Positions 32,086 to 41,757 of a stretch of DNA of 49,296 nucleotides are shown here, piece by piece. Every line of letters starts with the position of its first letter. Position 1 is the stretch's first letter. The stretch is from Methylobacterium gnaphalii. GTDB lineage: Bacteria > Pseudomonadota > Alphaproteobacteria > Rhizobiales > Beijerinckiaceae. The position numbers were made by a program, and so were the translations under genes. Where the stretch lies: contig NZ_BJZV01000028.1 of the NCBI RefSeq assembly GCF_007992215.1, positions 1 to 49,296 on the forward strand. Reading direction: 5' to 3'. Under the pieces are notes generated by a model. It did not search any database and had not been told where the DNA came from. It saw only the letters and a program-made list of their open reading frames with translations.

Positions 32086-33345
32086 CTACTGGTAGCCCTT
32101 CGGGAAGGGGTTCGGCTCGATCAGGCTCGGGCTCTCGTAGACAACCTCGAACTGACCATCGAGCTTGGCCCGCGCGACGCGGGTCTTCGACCAGAGGTGA
32201 TGGTTCGGGTGGATCTTGACGTAGCCTTCCGGAGCCTCCTTGAACTCGATGTCCGGGGAGGCGGCGACGACCTTGTCGACGTCGAAGGAGCCGGCCTTCT
32301 CGACCGCCATCTTCCACAGGAACGGACCGAGATAGGCGGCCTGGGTCACGTCACCGATGACGGTCTTCTCGCCCCACATCTTCTTGAAGGCCGGGACGAA
32401 CTTCTCGTTGTTCGGGTTCTTGAGCGACTGGAAGTACTTCATGCAGGAATAGGCGCCGGCGATGTTGTCGCCGCCGATGCCGTCGATCTCGTCCTCGGTG
32501 ACGGAGATCGTCAGCAGGGTCTGCTTGCTGAGATCGATGCCCGCGGCCTTGAGCTGCTTGTAGAAGGCCACGTTCGAGCCACCGACGACGTCGGCAAAGA
32601 TCACGTCCGGCTTGGTCAGCTTGAGCTTGTTGATCACCGAGTTGAACTGGGTGTGGCCGAGCGGGAAGTATTCCTCGCCGACGACCTTCGTCTTCAGGAC
32701 GTTCTCGATGTGCTTGCGGGCGATCTTATTCGAGGTGCGCGGCCAGATGTAGTCCGAACCGATCATGAAGAAAGTCTTCGCGCCCTTCTCCTTTGCGACC
32801 CAGTTCAGCGACTCGAGGATCTGCTGAGTGGCTTCCTGGCCGGTGTAGATGACGTTCTTGGACTGCTCGAGACCCTCGTAGAAGGTCGGGTAGTAGAGCA
32901 GGCCGTTATACTGCTCGAAAACCGGCAAGGCGGCCTTGCGCGAGGCCGAGGTCCAGCAGCCCATCACCGCGGCGCAGTGGTCGTTGACGAGGAGCTTCTT
33001 GGCCTTTTCGGCAAAGGTCGGCCAGTCCGAGGCGCCGTCTTCCTGGATCACCTTAATCTTACGGCCAAGAACGCCGCCGGCCTCGTTGATCTGGGCGATG
33101 GCGAGCTTCTCGGCCTGGATGGAGCCCGTCTCCGAGATCGCCATCGTGCCGGTGGCGGAGTGCAGGATGCCGACCGTGACCTCGGTATCGGTCACCGCGA
33201 GACCCGTCGTGTTGACAGCCGAGGTCGGCGGTGCCGCCGCGAAGGCCATGCGCGGCATCACCGCGAGGGCGGGAAGTCCAGCCAGGCCCATAAGAAGCCT
33301 GCGCCGCAGGGCTGATTCCAGACCCTTCTCGTGATCGTCCGCCAT
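32086..33345 (-). CDS. urtA: Urea/amide ABC transporter substrate-binding protein UrtA (set 2)
   Basis: Periplasmic binding protein of 419 residues with clear UrtA features: GILHSATGTMAISETG, GCWTSASRKAALPV, LLYYPTFYEGLEQ and FFMIGSDYIWPRTSN. The leader carries a twin-arginine-like motif (ALRRRLLMG) before a short hydrophobic region ending PRMAFA, so Tat export is likely, as for the set 1 protein. The ATG at 33345 has GAGG upstream. It heads the long minus-strand unit and diverges from the permease-kinase fusion. Urea, formamide and acetamide are all possible ligands, since the Methylophilus homologue (FmdD) handles short-chain amides and urea. Confidence 0.92.
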   Translation of the reverse strand: MADDHEKGLESALRRRLLMGLAGLPALAVMPRMAFAAAPPTSAVNTTGLAVTDTEVTVGILHSATGTMAISETGSIQAEKLAIAQINEAGGVLGRKIKVIQEDGASDWPTFAEKAKKLLVNDHCAAVMGCWTSASRKAALPVFEQYNGLLYYPTFYEGLEQSKNVIYTGQEATQQILESLNWVAKEKGAKTFFMIGSDYIWPRTSNKIARKHIENVLKTKVVGEEYFPLGHTQFNSVINKLKLTKPDVIFADVVGGSNVAFYKQLKAAGIDLSKQTLLTISVTEDEIDGIGGDNIAGAYSCMKYFQSLKNPNNEKFVPAFKKMWGEKTVIGDVTQAAYLGPFLWKMAVEKAGSFDVDKVVAASPDIEFKEAPEGYVKIHPNHHLWSKTRVARAKLDGQFEVVYESPSLIEPNPFPKGYQ

Positions 33346-33698
33346 CGTGCCTCAACCCCTGTCTTCGGATCGGCAAGGCTCTGCCGCTCGGCGGCCGTGC
33401 TCGAATTCACGAAGGCTAGGCTTGATGTTGCGTCGCGGCATATACGCTGTTTTGCGTATGTTGAGCGCGGGGCTCTCCTCCTAGGGTGCGCCCTGCGATA
33501 CGACTGGATAAAGCATTATGCGGCGGGCGATCGGCTGGGCCGACGGCGGTCGCTCTTGTCGCGCGCGGGCGGCACGCTCATTGCACGCCGGTCCAGGCCT
33601 CAGGCACCCCACACCCACGATCGACCCCGGTCGGCTCTACCCACGCAACCGATCTCGATGACGCAACAGGCTCAACGGGCAGCCCGGAGGATGGGAGC
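33346..33698. promoter_or_regulatory. Divergent control region between urtA and the permease-kinase gene
   Basis: A 353-base region between divergent genes. It holds the ATACGC-N6-GCGTAT inverted repeat at 33442-33459. On the right side GGAGG (33686-33690) is the ribosome site for the GTG at 33699. I see no convincing sigma-54 site and no strong sigma-70 pair. Confidence 0.5.
33442..33459. promoter_or_regulatory. ATACGC-N6-GCGTAT inverted repeat, candidate operator
   Basis: ATACGC at 33442-33447 and GCGTAT at 33454-33459 form a perfect inverted repeat with a 6-base T/G spacer (TGTTTT), lying about 100 bases upstream of the urtA start. The arrangement suits a dimeric LuxR-type regulator such as the one encoded at 37063. 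Confidence 0.45.
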
Positions 33699-36600
33699 GT
33701 GAACGCCCGGCCGATTCTGCCGAACCGGCGCGCCTACAATCGTTTCGTCGCCGACGAGACCCTCGAGGATTACGCGCTCCGCTTCACCGCCAAGTCGGCG
33801 CGGCTCTGGTCGCCCTTCCGTATCGCGCAGACGGCCCTCGGCTCAATCTCGTTCCTGGCCCTGGAGGCGATCGGCGGCACCCTGGTTCTGGCCACGGGCT
33901 TCACCAATACGCTCGCCGCAGTGCTCGTCGTCGGGCTGATCATCTTTGCCACCGCCGTGCCGATCTCGGTCTACGCGGCGCGCCATGGCGTCGACATCGA
34001 CCTGCTCACGCGTGGGGCGGGTTTTGGCTATCTCGGCTCGACGATCACCTCGCTGATCTATGCCGGCTTCACCTTCCTGTTCTTCGCCATCGAGGCGGGA
34101 ATCATGGCGCTCGCCCTGCAGCTCTGCCTCGGCCTACCGCTGTGGATCGGATATGTGGTCAGCGCCGGCGTGGTGATTCCGCTAGTGATCTACGGGATCC
34201 GCCTGATCAGCCGCTTCCAGCTCTGGACGCAGCCGCTCTGGATCGGCCTCAACCTGCTGCCGCTCGTCTACATCGCGGCCTCCGGTCCGCCGCCGCTGGA
34301 GACGCTTCTGAGCTTTTCCGGCGCGCAGATGAAGGGCACGGGCTTCGATCCGACGCTGTTCGGACTGGCCTCGGGCATCCTGCTGGCTCTCCTTGCCCAG
34401 GTCGGGGAGCAGGTCGACTTCCTGCGGTTCGTGCCGCCCCCCAAGGAGAAGAACGACTGGCGCTGGTGGACCGCGGTGCTGCTGGCTGGCGCGGGCTGGA
34501 TCGTGCCGGGAATGCTCAAGATCCTGCTCGGCGCTTTCCTGACGGTGCTGGCGCTGCATCACGGCGTGCCACCGGACCGCGCCGCCGAGCCGACACAGAT
34601 GTACGCTGTGGCCTTCGGTTATGTCTCCGCCTCGCCGGGCGTCGCCCTGGCGTTGACCGGGCTGTTCGTCGTGGTCTCGCAGCTGAAGATCAACGTCACC
34701 AACGCCTATGCCGGCTCGATTGCCTGGTCGAACTTCTTCTCGCGGCTGACGCACAGCCATCCGGGCCGCGTGGTCTGGCTCGTCTTCAACGTGGCCATCG
34801 CGCTCCTGCTGATGGAGCTCGGCATCGACAAGACCATCGAGAGCACGCTGCCGCTCTATGCCTGCGTGGTCTCGGGCTGGGTCGGGGCGCTCGCCGCCGA
34901 TCTCGCCGTCAACAAGCCGCTCGGGCTTTCGCCGCCGGGAATCGAGTTCAGGCGCGCGCATCTCTACGCCATCAACCCGGTCGGGGCGGGGGCGATGGCG
35001 CTCTCGCTGCTTGCCGGCTGCCTCGCTCATGCCGGGCTGCTCGGCGGCACCCTGCAGCCCTTCGCACCGATGCTCGCACTGGCGGTCGCTTTCACCGCGG
35101 CGCCCGCCATCGCCCGGACCACGGGCGGACGACACTACCTCGCCCGACAGCCCGAGACCCACTGGCCGACCTCGGAGATCGTCTGCCGGGTCTGCGATCA
35201 CCCGTTCGAGGCCGAGGACATGGCGCGCTGCCCGGCCTATTCGGGGCCGATCTGCTCGCTGTGCTGCTCGCTCGACGCCCGCTGCCGGGACATGTGCAAG
35301 CCGCACGGCCGGCTGGAAGCCCAGGCCCGCGAGGCGATCGAGCAGGTCGCCCCGGCCGCCGCAGCCGCCTGGATCGGCGCGCCGCTCGGGCGCTACGTCG
35401 CGCTGATGCTCGCCCTCGTCACGGTGGTCGGGCTGATCCTCGGCGTCGTCCATGCCGGCGCGGCCGCCACCCATCCGGAGCACCGGGACAGCCTGCGGGC
35501 CGCGCTGACCAGCGTGTTCTTCATCCTCATCGTGATCCTCGGCGTGGTCGCCTGGCTGTTTGTTCTGGCCCAGGAGAGCCGCCGCGTCGCGCAGGAGGAG
35601 ACCGCCCGGCAGACCGCGCTCTACGAAGGCGAGATTGCCGCTCACAGGATCACTGACGCCAAGCTGCAGGAGGCCAAGGACACCGCGGAGGCCGCCAACC
35701 TCGCCAAGAGCCGCTACGTCGTGGGCATCAGCCACGAGTTACGCACACCCCTGAACGCCGTCCTCGGCTACGCACAGCTCCTGGAAGCCGACCCGGAGAT
35801 CCCCGCGCAGCGGCGACGCGGAGTCCAGGTGATCCGGCGCAGCGCGCAGCACCTATCGGGCCTCATCGACGGGCTTCTTGACATCTCGCGGATGGAGGCC
35901 GGCCGGCTACAAGTCTATCGCAACGAGATCAGGCTGAACGACTTCCTCGACCAGATTGTAGACATGGTGCGGCTTCAGGCCGAGGCTGCCGGCCTTGCCT
36001 TCCGCTTCACGCGGCCCGAGAGCCTTCCCGCCGTGGTCGCCACCGATGAGAAGCGCCTGCGCCAGATCCTGCTCAACTTGCTCTCCAACGCGATCAAGTT
36101 CACGCCGTCCGGCGAAGTTGCCCTCGACCTGCGATACCGCAATCAGGTCATGGTGTTCACCATTAGCGATACCGGGCTCGGCATCCATCCGGACGACCTG
36201 CAGCGGATCTTCGAGCCCTTCGAGCGCGGTTCGATCGCCGCCGCGCGCAACACGCCGGGGACGGGCCTTGGGCTGACGATCGCCCATCTCCTGGCGCAGG
36301 TGATGGGCGGCGAGATCACCGTGAAGAGCGAGGTCGGGACGGGCACGCGCTTCCAGGTGCGCCTGATGCTGTCCTCGGTCTCACGGCCTGCCGCGGCCCC
36401 CGCCGCCATCGCGGCCTCGCCAGTCTCGAAGGAGGCCGCGCGCAACTATGCGGGCCGCCGGCGCAAGGTGATGATCGTCGACGACGACGAGGCCCATCGC
36501 GTCCTGATGCGCGATGTCATGGAGCCCTTGGGAATCGAGGTCACCGAGGCACCTGACGGGGCGACCTGCCTCACGCGCTGCGCGGCAGAGCCACCGGACC

Positions 36601-37070
36601 TTGTCCTCCTCGATATCTCCATGCCCGGCATGAGCGGCTGGGCCGTCGCCGAGCGCCTGCGCGCCCTCGCGCCGTCGACCCGCATCGCCATGATGTCGGC
36701 GAATGTCCACGAGATCAGCCCGACGCGCGGCGCCGACGCACCCCACGACGCCATCATCGCCAAGCCATTCGACCTGCGCGACTTCATCGATCAGCTCACC
36801 CGGATGCTTGACCTCGACTGGATGGAAGCGGCACCCACCGCGCCACCAGAGGCGCCTCCGCCGGCTGGGACGCCGCCGCCCCGGCAGGCGGTGGAGGAAC
36901 TGCTGCGGCTCGGCCGCATCGGCCATGTACGCGCCATCGAGGCCAAGCTCGCCGACATCGCACGCGAGGATACGGCGTCGGCCGCCTTCGCCGCACGTCT
37001 CCAGGGCCTCGTCGCCGCTTACGACCTGCCGACCTACATGCGCGTCCTCGAGGAGGTCGCCGATGCCTGA
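33699..37070 (+). CDS. NCS1-type permease fused to hybrid histidine kinase
   Basis: Single chain of 1123 residues. Residues about 1-470 form a multi-helix membrane domain resembling NCS1 (purine/cytosine permease-like) transporters. Next is a module with eight cysteines in 38 residues (496, 499, 511, 519, 522, 523, 529, 533). Two more transmembrane helices (about 565-640) lead to a HisKA domain with the phosphorylation site in ISHELRTPL (His679). The HATPase domain follows (NLLSNAIKFTP, DTGLGI, GTGLGLTI), then a receiver (VMIVDDDE, phospho-Asp in VLLDISMPG), and finally a helical tail of about 70 residues. The GTG at 33699 has GGAGG upstream. It diverges from the urt/fmd unit. Sensing of a transported or bound nitrogen compound through the permease domain is inferred. 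Confidence 0.85.
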   Translation: MNARPILPNRRAYNRFVADETLEDYALRFTAKSARLWSPFRIAQTALGSISFLALEAIGGTLVLATGFTNTLAAVLVVGLIIFATAVPISVYAARHGVDIDLLTRGAGFGYLGSTITSLIYAGFTFLFFAIEAGIMALALQLCLGLPLWIGYVVSAGVVIPLVIYGIRLISRFQLWTQPLWIGLNLLPLVYIAASGPPPLETLLSFSGAQMKGTGFDPTLFGLASGILLALLAQVGEQVDFLRFVPPPKEKNDWRWWTAVLLAGAGWIVPGMLKILLGAFLTVLALHHGVPPDRAAEPTQMYAVAFGYVSASPGVALALTGLFVVVSQLKINVTNAYAGSIAWSNFFSRLTHSHPGRVVWLVFNVAIALLLMELGIDKTIESTLPLYACVVSGWVGALAADLAVNKPLGLSPPGIEFRRAHLYAINPVGAGAMALSLLAGCLAHAGLLGGTLQPFAPMLALAVAFTAAPAIARTTGGRHYLARQPETHWPTSEIVCRVCDHPFEAEDMARCPAYSGPICSLCCSLDARCRDMCKPHGRLEAQAREAIEQVAPAAAAAWIGAPLGRYVALMLALVTVVGLILGVVHAGAAATHPEHRDSLRAALTSVFFILIVILGVVAWLFVLAQESRRVAQEETARQTALYEGEIAAHRITDAKLQEAKDTAEAANLAKSRYVVGISHELRTPLNAVLGYAQLLEADPEIPAQRRRGVQVIRRSAQHLSGLIDGLLDISRMEAGRLQVYRNEIRLNDFLDQIVDMVRLQAEAAGLAFRFTRPESLPAVVATDEKRLRQILLNLLSNAIKFTPSGEVALDLRYRNQVMVFTISDTGLGIHPDDLQRIFEPFERGSIAAARNTPGTGLGLTIAHLLAQVMGGEITVKSEVGTGTRFQVRLMLSSVSRPAAAPAAIAASPVSKEAARNYAGRRRKVMIVDDDEAHRVLMRDVMEPLGIEVTEAPDGATCLTRCAAEPPDLVLLDISMPGMSGWAVAERLRALAPSTRIAMMSANVHEISPTRGADAPHDAIIAKPFDLRDFIDQLTRMLDLDWMEAAPTAPPEAPPPAGTPPPRQAVEELLRLGRIGHVRAIEAKLADIAREDTASAAFAARLQGLVAAYDLPTYMRVLEEVADA

Positions 37071-37986
37071 GGCGACACTTCCGGTGCATCGCGACACCGT
37101 CCTCGTCGTGGACGATTCACCCGACACGCTGAGCTTCCTGACCGAGGCGATCGAGCGCTCGGGAGCGACTGTCCTCGTGGCGGTGTCGGGTCAGGCCGCC
37201 CTTGCGCTCGTCGACGAAATCACCCCCGACGTCATCCTGCTCGACGCCGTCATGCCAAGCATGGATGGATTCGAGACCTGCCGGCGCCTCAAGGCGAAAC
37301 CGGCAGTGGCGAGCGTGCCGATCATCTTCATGACGGGGCTTGCCGAGACCGAGCACATCGTGAAGGGGCTGGAGGCAGGCGGCGTCGATTACGTGACGAA
37401 GCCCATTGCTCCCGACGAGATCCTCGCCCGCGTCCGAGTGCACATCGCGGGCGCGCGGGCTGCGCAGAGCCTTCGGGCGGCACTCAACACCACGGGCCGC
37501 AGCCTCTTTGCCGTCGACCCGTCCGGCAGCCTGCTCTGGGCGACGCCACAGGCGTCGCAGGTCCTGGCGGCCTGTGTCTCGGAAAATGGCGCTGCCACCT
37601 CCTTGCCGGCCGCAGCGCGGGCCTGGCTGCGCGCCTGCGTCGAATCCGGAAAGACGGAGCCCTACGCCCTAGCGAGTCCCTCGGGCGCGATGCACACGAT
37701 CAGCTTCGTCGGCCGCAGCGGAAACGAGGTGTTGCTGCGCCTGTCACGAGACGTCACCGCGGCCGGGATCGGGATCCTGCACGAACGCCTGCCGATCACC
37801 GCGCGAGAGGCGGAAGTGCTGTTCTGGCTCTCACGCGGCAAGTCGAGCCGGGATATCGGCGAAATCCTAACGCTCAGCCCCCGCACAATCACCAAGCATC
37901 TCGAAGGCATCTACGCCAAGCTCGGCGTCGAGAATCGCACGGCGGCTTCATTCATCGCCACGCACCACCTTCAGGATCTCGGCTGA
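37063..37986 (+). CDS. Response regulator, REC-(PAS-like)-LuxR
   Basis: Regulator of 307 residues. An N-terminal receiver (TVLVVDDSPDTL, phospho-Asp in VILLDAVMPS, conserved Lys in YVTKPIAP) is followed by a central region of about 100 residues that looks PAS-like (SLFAVDPSGSLLWATPQA). A C-terminal LuxR helix-turn-helix (ITAREAEVLFWLSRGKSSRDIGEIL) ends the chain. The ATG at 37063 overlaps the stop of the permease-kinase gene by eight bases, so the two form one system. The likely target is the divergent urtA promoter, where an inverted repeat is present. A 252-base gap with no clear gene follows. Confidence 0.87.
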   Translation: MPEATLPVHRDTVLVVDDSPDTLSFLTEAIERSGATVLVAVSGQAALALVDEITPDVILLDAVMPSMDGFETCRRLKAKPAVASVPIIFMTGLAETEHIVKGLEAGGVDYVTKPIAPDEILARVRVHIAGARAAQSLRAALNTTGRSLFAVDPSGSLLWATPQASQVLAACVSENGAATSLPAAARAWLRACVESGKTEPYALASPSGAMHTISFVGRSGNEVLLRLSRDVTAAGIGILHERLPITAREAEVLFWLSRGKSSRDIGEILTLSPRTITKHLEGIYAKLGVENRTAASFIATHHLQDLG

Positions 37987-38238
37987 ACCCGCGCAACGGA
38001 AGCGGCACCGACAAAGCAATCACCGCCGCTACCTGCGGATCGCAAGTCCGCGGATCTGCAAACCGGTTGGCCAGGGTTCGCAACCAAAACAGCACCGGTG
38101 CTAATTTCACGGCACTTCGCTTTCACGGAAATCTGGCATGTGACCTAAAGTTTTCAGTGAGCTCGAAGGCGTGGCAGCAGCGAGTGCCGACTTTTGCTCC
38201 TAGGTACAAAGCCAGTCGCTGTTACCTCAACGCATATA

Positions 38239-39594
38239 CTAAATAGGAGCAGAATTTTCTGATGAGCATTGAATGCTTGCGCGGCAACCTGGCGCATTAT
38301 CTTCAAGGATAAAATTGAGATTATGAAGTCGAGCAATCGATTCGACGAGGCTTAGCCCGATCCCAAATCCGGAATAGGAGCAGACTCGGTTGCTTCGCTG
38401 ATAGCGTTGCTTGACCCGATCGACTTCCTCTGGCGCAATCCCGCAGCCATTGTCCGCAACGCTGAGCCCCAACGGCTCGGCCGTCGCTGCCAGTTGCACC
38501 CATCCGCCGCGCGGTGTGAACTTGATGCCGTTGTCGACGAGGTTGCTAACGGCCTCGAACAGCAGGCTCGCATCGCCGTCAACAATCACCGCCGCCGCCG
38601 GCTTGGTCCAGATCAACGATACACCTTTGTCGGCTGCGATCGGCGCATAATATTCGAAGGCGTCGTCGAGGATGCGAACGAGGTCCACGCTGCCGAAGCC
38701 CGATCGCCTGACCCGGTCCTCCAGCTCCGAGATTCGAAGGAGCGCCGAGAACCGAACTACGATCTGCCGGAGCTCTCCCAGTACGTCCTCGTTCACGACC
38801 CGGAAGTCGTCCGCTGTCTCGGCGTTGCGCAGCGACCGCTCGAGGCTCGCCATCACCCGCGTGAGTGGCGTGCGCAGGTCGTGAGCGATGTTCTCGTTGA
38901 CGCCCTTGACCTCTTGCATCAGCCGTTCGAGCTGGTCGAGCATCTCGTTGACGACGTTCGTCAGGTGCCCAAAATCGGCCGACAATCCGCGTTGCGGCAG
39001 CCGCTCCGAAAGGTCGCCGCGCATGATTTGCTCGGCGGAGAAGGTAATGGCCTCAATCTGGCGCAGGGAGCCAACGCCAAAGATGATGGCGCCAACAATC
39101 CCGATAGCGACCGTGCCGCCGGTGCCCCACGCGAAGGTGTCGACGAGCGCCGTCTCCAGGGCTTCGAGTACTTTGGCGGATCGGCTAACCAGAAGTAGGT
39201 TGCCGTCTGGCAGCCGGCTGAGCATGCTGTAGAAAGGGAGCGTCTCCCCATTCACCGTCTGCGTCAGCTCGAAGGGCTTGTCGATTGGCGCGGACTGGGG
39301 AAACGGGAGGTCGGCGCCGGCGATCCGCTGCCCCTGAGAATTGAACACCGTCAGCGGCCGTCCGCCCCGTTCGAACGCCTCCCAGGTATCCGTGCGCTCG
39401 CGCAGCTGTGCGCTCGTCAGGCGGCTCAGACGTGCGGATTCCCATTGCACCCATTCATAGGCGGAGGTGCGCCCGTAACTCCGGGTTTCGAGGTACAGAA
39501 AGCCGAACAGCGCGAGCGAGGCCGCCCCGAACGTAGCGAAGAACAACAGCGCGACATGAAACCCGCTGGTGCGGTGCAGGTCACGCAGCCGCAC
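38239..39594 (-). CDS. Sensor histidine kinase of an OmpR-type two-component system
   Basis: Membrane kinase of 451 residues. The first transmembrane helix is at about 14-35. A periplasmic sensor domain of about 115 residues follows, then a second helix at about 155-178, a HAMP linker, a HisKA domain with the site in NIAHDLRTPLTRV, and a HATPase domain (NLVDNGIKFTP, DNGCGIAPEE, SGFGIGLSLV). The G2 box has phenylalanine where leucine is usual. The GTG start overlaps the response-regulator stop by 14 bases; its ribosome site is weak. It is last in the efflux operon and probably monitors envelope stress or toxic solutes. Confidence 0.87.
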   Translation of the reverse strand: MRLRDLHRTSGFHVALLFFATFGAASLALFGFLYLETRSYGRTSAYEWVQWESARLSRLTSAQLRERTDTWEAFERGGRPLTVFNSQGQRIAGADLPFPQSAPIDKPFELTQTVNGETLPFYSMLSRLPDGNLLLVSRSAKVLEALETALVDTFAWGTGGTVAIGIVGAIIFGVGSLRQIEAITFSAEQIMRGDLSERLPQRGLSADFGHLTNVVNEMLDQLERLMQEVKGVNENIAHDLRTPLTRVMASLERSLRNAETADDFRVVNEDVLGELRQIVVRFSALLRISELEDRVRRSGFGSVDLVRILDDAFEYYAPIAADKGVSLIWTKPAAAVIVDGDASLLFEAVSNLVDNGIKFTPRGGWVQLAATAEPLGLSVADNGCGIAPEEVDRVKQRYQRSNRVCSYSGFGIGLSLVESIARLHNLNFILEDNAPGCRASIQCSSENSAPI

Positions 39595-40261
39595 GGAGGA
39601 TGAAGCCCGTGTTGCGCACCGTGTGGATGCAGGGATTCAATCCATCCGGATCGAGCTTCTTTCGGATCTTCCCGATGTGCACGTCGATCACGCTCGATTG
39701 GTGGTTGAAGCTGTAGCCCCATACGGATTCGAAGATCATCGTCCGGCTGACCAGCGTGTTCGGGTTCCGCATCAGAAACTCGACGATGGCGAATTCCTTA
39801 GGCAGCAACTCGATCTCCCTATCGCCGCGGAACAGGATGCGGTCGATCAGGTCAAGCCGGAGGTCGCCGACCTTCAACTCGCTGACGGCCTCCGCTGCCA
39901 CCCGCCGGCGTGCCAGGGCATCGACACGCGCCGTCAGCTCGATGAACTCGAAGGGTTTGGCGAGGTAGTCGTCGCCTCCGGCGCGCAGGCCGTCGACGCG
40001 CTCGTTCACCGCCGACAGCGCGCTGAGGATCAGCACGGGCGTTGCTATCTTCGCCTCGCGCAGGTGGCCGAGGACCGAGAGGCCGTCGATCTCGGGCAGC
40101 ATGCGATCGAGGACGATTACATCGAATTCGCCCTCCATCGCCTTCTTCAGGCCCGTCGAGCCGGTGGGCGCGTCGTCGACGCGAAAGCCGTGGTCCGACA
40201 AGGCCGACCCGATCTCGGCAGCGACACGCTTGTCATCCTCAATGATCAGTACGCGCGCCAT
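39581..40261 (-). CDS. OmpR/PhoB-family response regulator
   Basis: Regulator of 226 residues. The receiver begins RVLIIEDDKRVA, the phospho-Asp is in VIVLDRMLPE, and the conserved Lys is in YLAKPFEF. The C-terminal winged helix contains LLPKEFAIVEFLMRNPN, SSVIDVHIGKIRKKL and TVRNTGFIL. The ATG at 40261 is supported by AGGAGA upstream and by the start of the receiver. It lies 132 bases after the membrane-fusion gene and probably regulates the efflux operon. Confidence 0.9.
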   Translation of the reverse strand: MARVLIIEDDKRVAAEIGSALSDHGFRVDDAPTGSTGLKKAMEGEFDVIVLDRMLPEIDGLSVLGHLREAKIATPVLILSALSAVNERVDGLRAGGDDYLAKPFEFIELTARVDALARRRVAAEAVSELKVGDLRLDLIDRILFRGDREIELLPKEFAIVEFLMRNPNTLVSRTMIFESVWGYSFNHQSSVIDVHIGKIRKKLDPDGLNPCIHTVRNTGFILRAAA

Positions 40262-40393
40262 AGCACGTCTCCTGTTGCCGTCAGGCTTATTGCGCATGGG
40301 CTTAGATAGGCAGTCGTCTAACGAAGCCATGCCGCGAAGTACGCGGTTGCCGTGTCCACGGCGCAGACCAGTTCGGCGTCCAATGTCGGTCAG

Positions 40394-41757
40394 TCATTCC
40401 GCCTTGGCCTCCACCGCGGCCACGGGCCGGATCGCGGCCGGGTGAGCCACGGCAACCCTGCTTCCGTCCTGCAAATCGGCCGGCGGGCTGAGCACCAGCG
40501 TCTCGCCGCCATTGAGCCCCTTGCGCAGTTCGAGGGTCGTGCCGAGGTCGCGTGCGATCTCCACCGGTTCGAGCTTCACCGTGTCCCCGGGCTCGACGAC
40601 TGCAACTCGTGTGCCGTTCGCATCGAACACCAAGGCCTCCGACGGAATAACGACGCTGGGCTGGTTGCGCGGGATGTCGAATCTCACAGCCACATACAGG
40701 CCCGGGCGCAGGACGCCGTTAGGATTTGATACATCCACTTCTGTCGTCAGCGTGCGGGCCGACGACTTGAGGGCAACGGAGCTGCGCGAGACGGTCCCGG
40801 AAAACGTTTTTCCGGGCATCTGCGGCACGGCGATGCTGGCGGCTACGCCATCGTGGATGCCGATCGCAGCGTATTGCGGGATCTGGACGGCAACACGCAG
40901 CACCGCTTCGCTCTCGATCGAGAAGAGCGACGTGCTCGAGCCGGTATCGGCATGGACCAGGTCGCCGACATCGACCTTGCGCTCGGTGATGATCCCGTCA
41001 AAAGGCGCGGTGACGTTCTCGAAGCCGGTCAGGGCAGTGAGCCTGTCCACGGTAGCCTGCTGGGCGGCGAGGTTAGCTTCCGCCACCTTCACGCGCGCCT
41101 CCGCTGCGTTGAGGGTCGCGTTCGCGGTCAGTACCTTGGCGCGGCTCGTATCGGCGGTCTGCTTCGAAGCCCAGCCCTGGCCAGCCAGAGTCGAGGTTCG
41201 CGTATCCGTGACACTGGCGAGCGTCACGTCGGCCTTGGCCTGGTCGACGTTCGCCTTCGCCTCGACGACCTGCGCCTTCATCTGGCCGAGCTGCGCCTGC
41301 GACTGGTGGAGTTGCTCATCGAGATCGGGCGCGGCGATCCGCACGAGCAGGTCACCCTTCTTCACCCGCGAGCCGATATCGACCTTGCGCTCGGCGATGT
41401 AGCCAGTGGCACGGGCGAAGATGTCGGCCTTGTCGAAAGCCTCGGTCTGCCCCGGCAGAGTCAGCTGCATCGGCGTGTCGTCGCGGCTGGCAGCGATAGT
41501 GCGGACCTGCGGGATGAATTCGACGGCTTCGGCCTGCGTCTCCTCGGCCGCCCTGACCTCGCCCCAGTGATGCCAGCCGCCAAGGCCCATCAGCCCGCCC
41601 AGCGCGAGGACGGCGACCGCGAAGGGGAGCTTGCGCGGCGGCGGAACGTCCTGATGTGCCTGGGCCGCATTGGCATGATCCGTCCCCAAAGGGTCGGTTT
41701 CGATCGCTCGCCGTGCGGCCTCGGTCGGGCCGTGGACGTTGCAGTCCATCATGTCAC

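Noticed and set aside
29758..33315. Very long plus-strand open frame (about 1185 codons) opposite urtD-urtA
   Set aside because: It is antisense to four clear transporter genes, its product is a low-complexity Glu/Asp/His/Arg-rich chain, and it arises from GC-rich codon bias.
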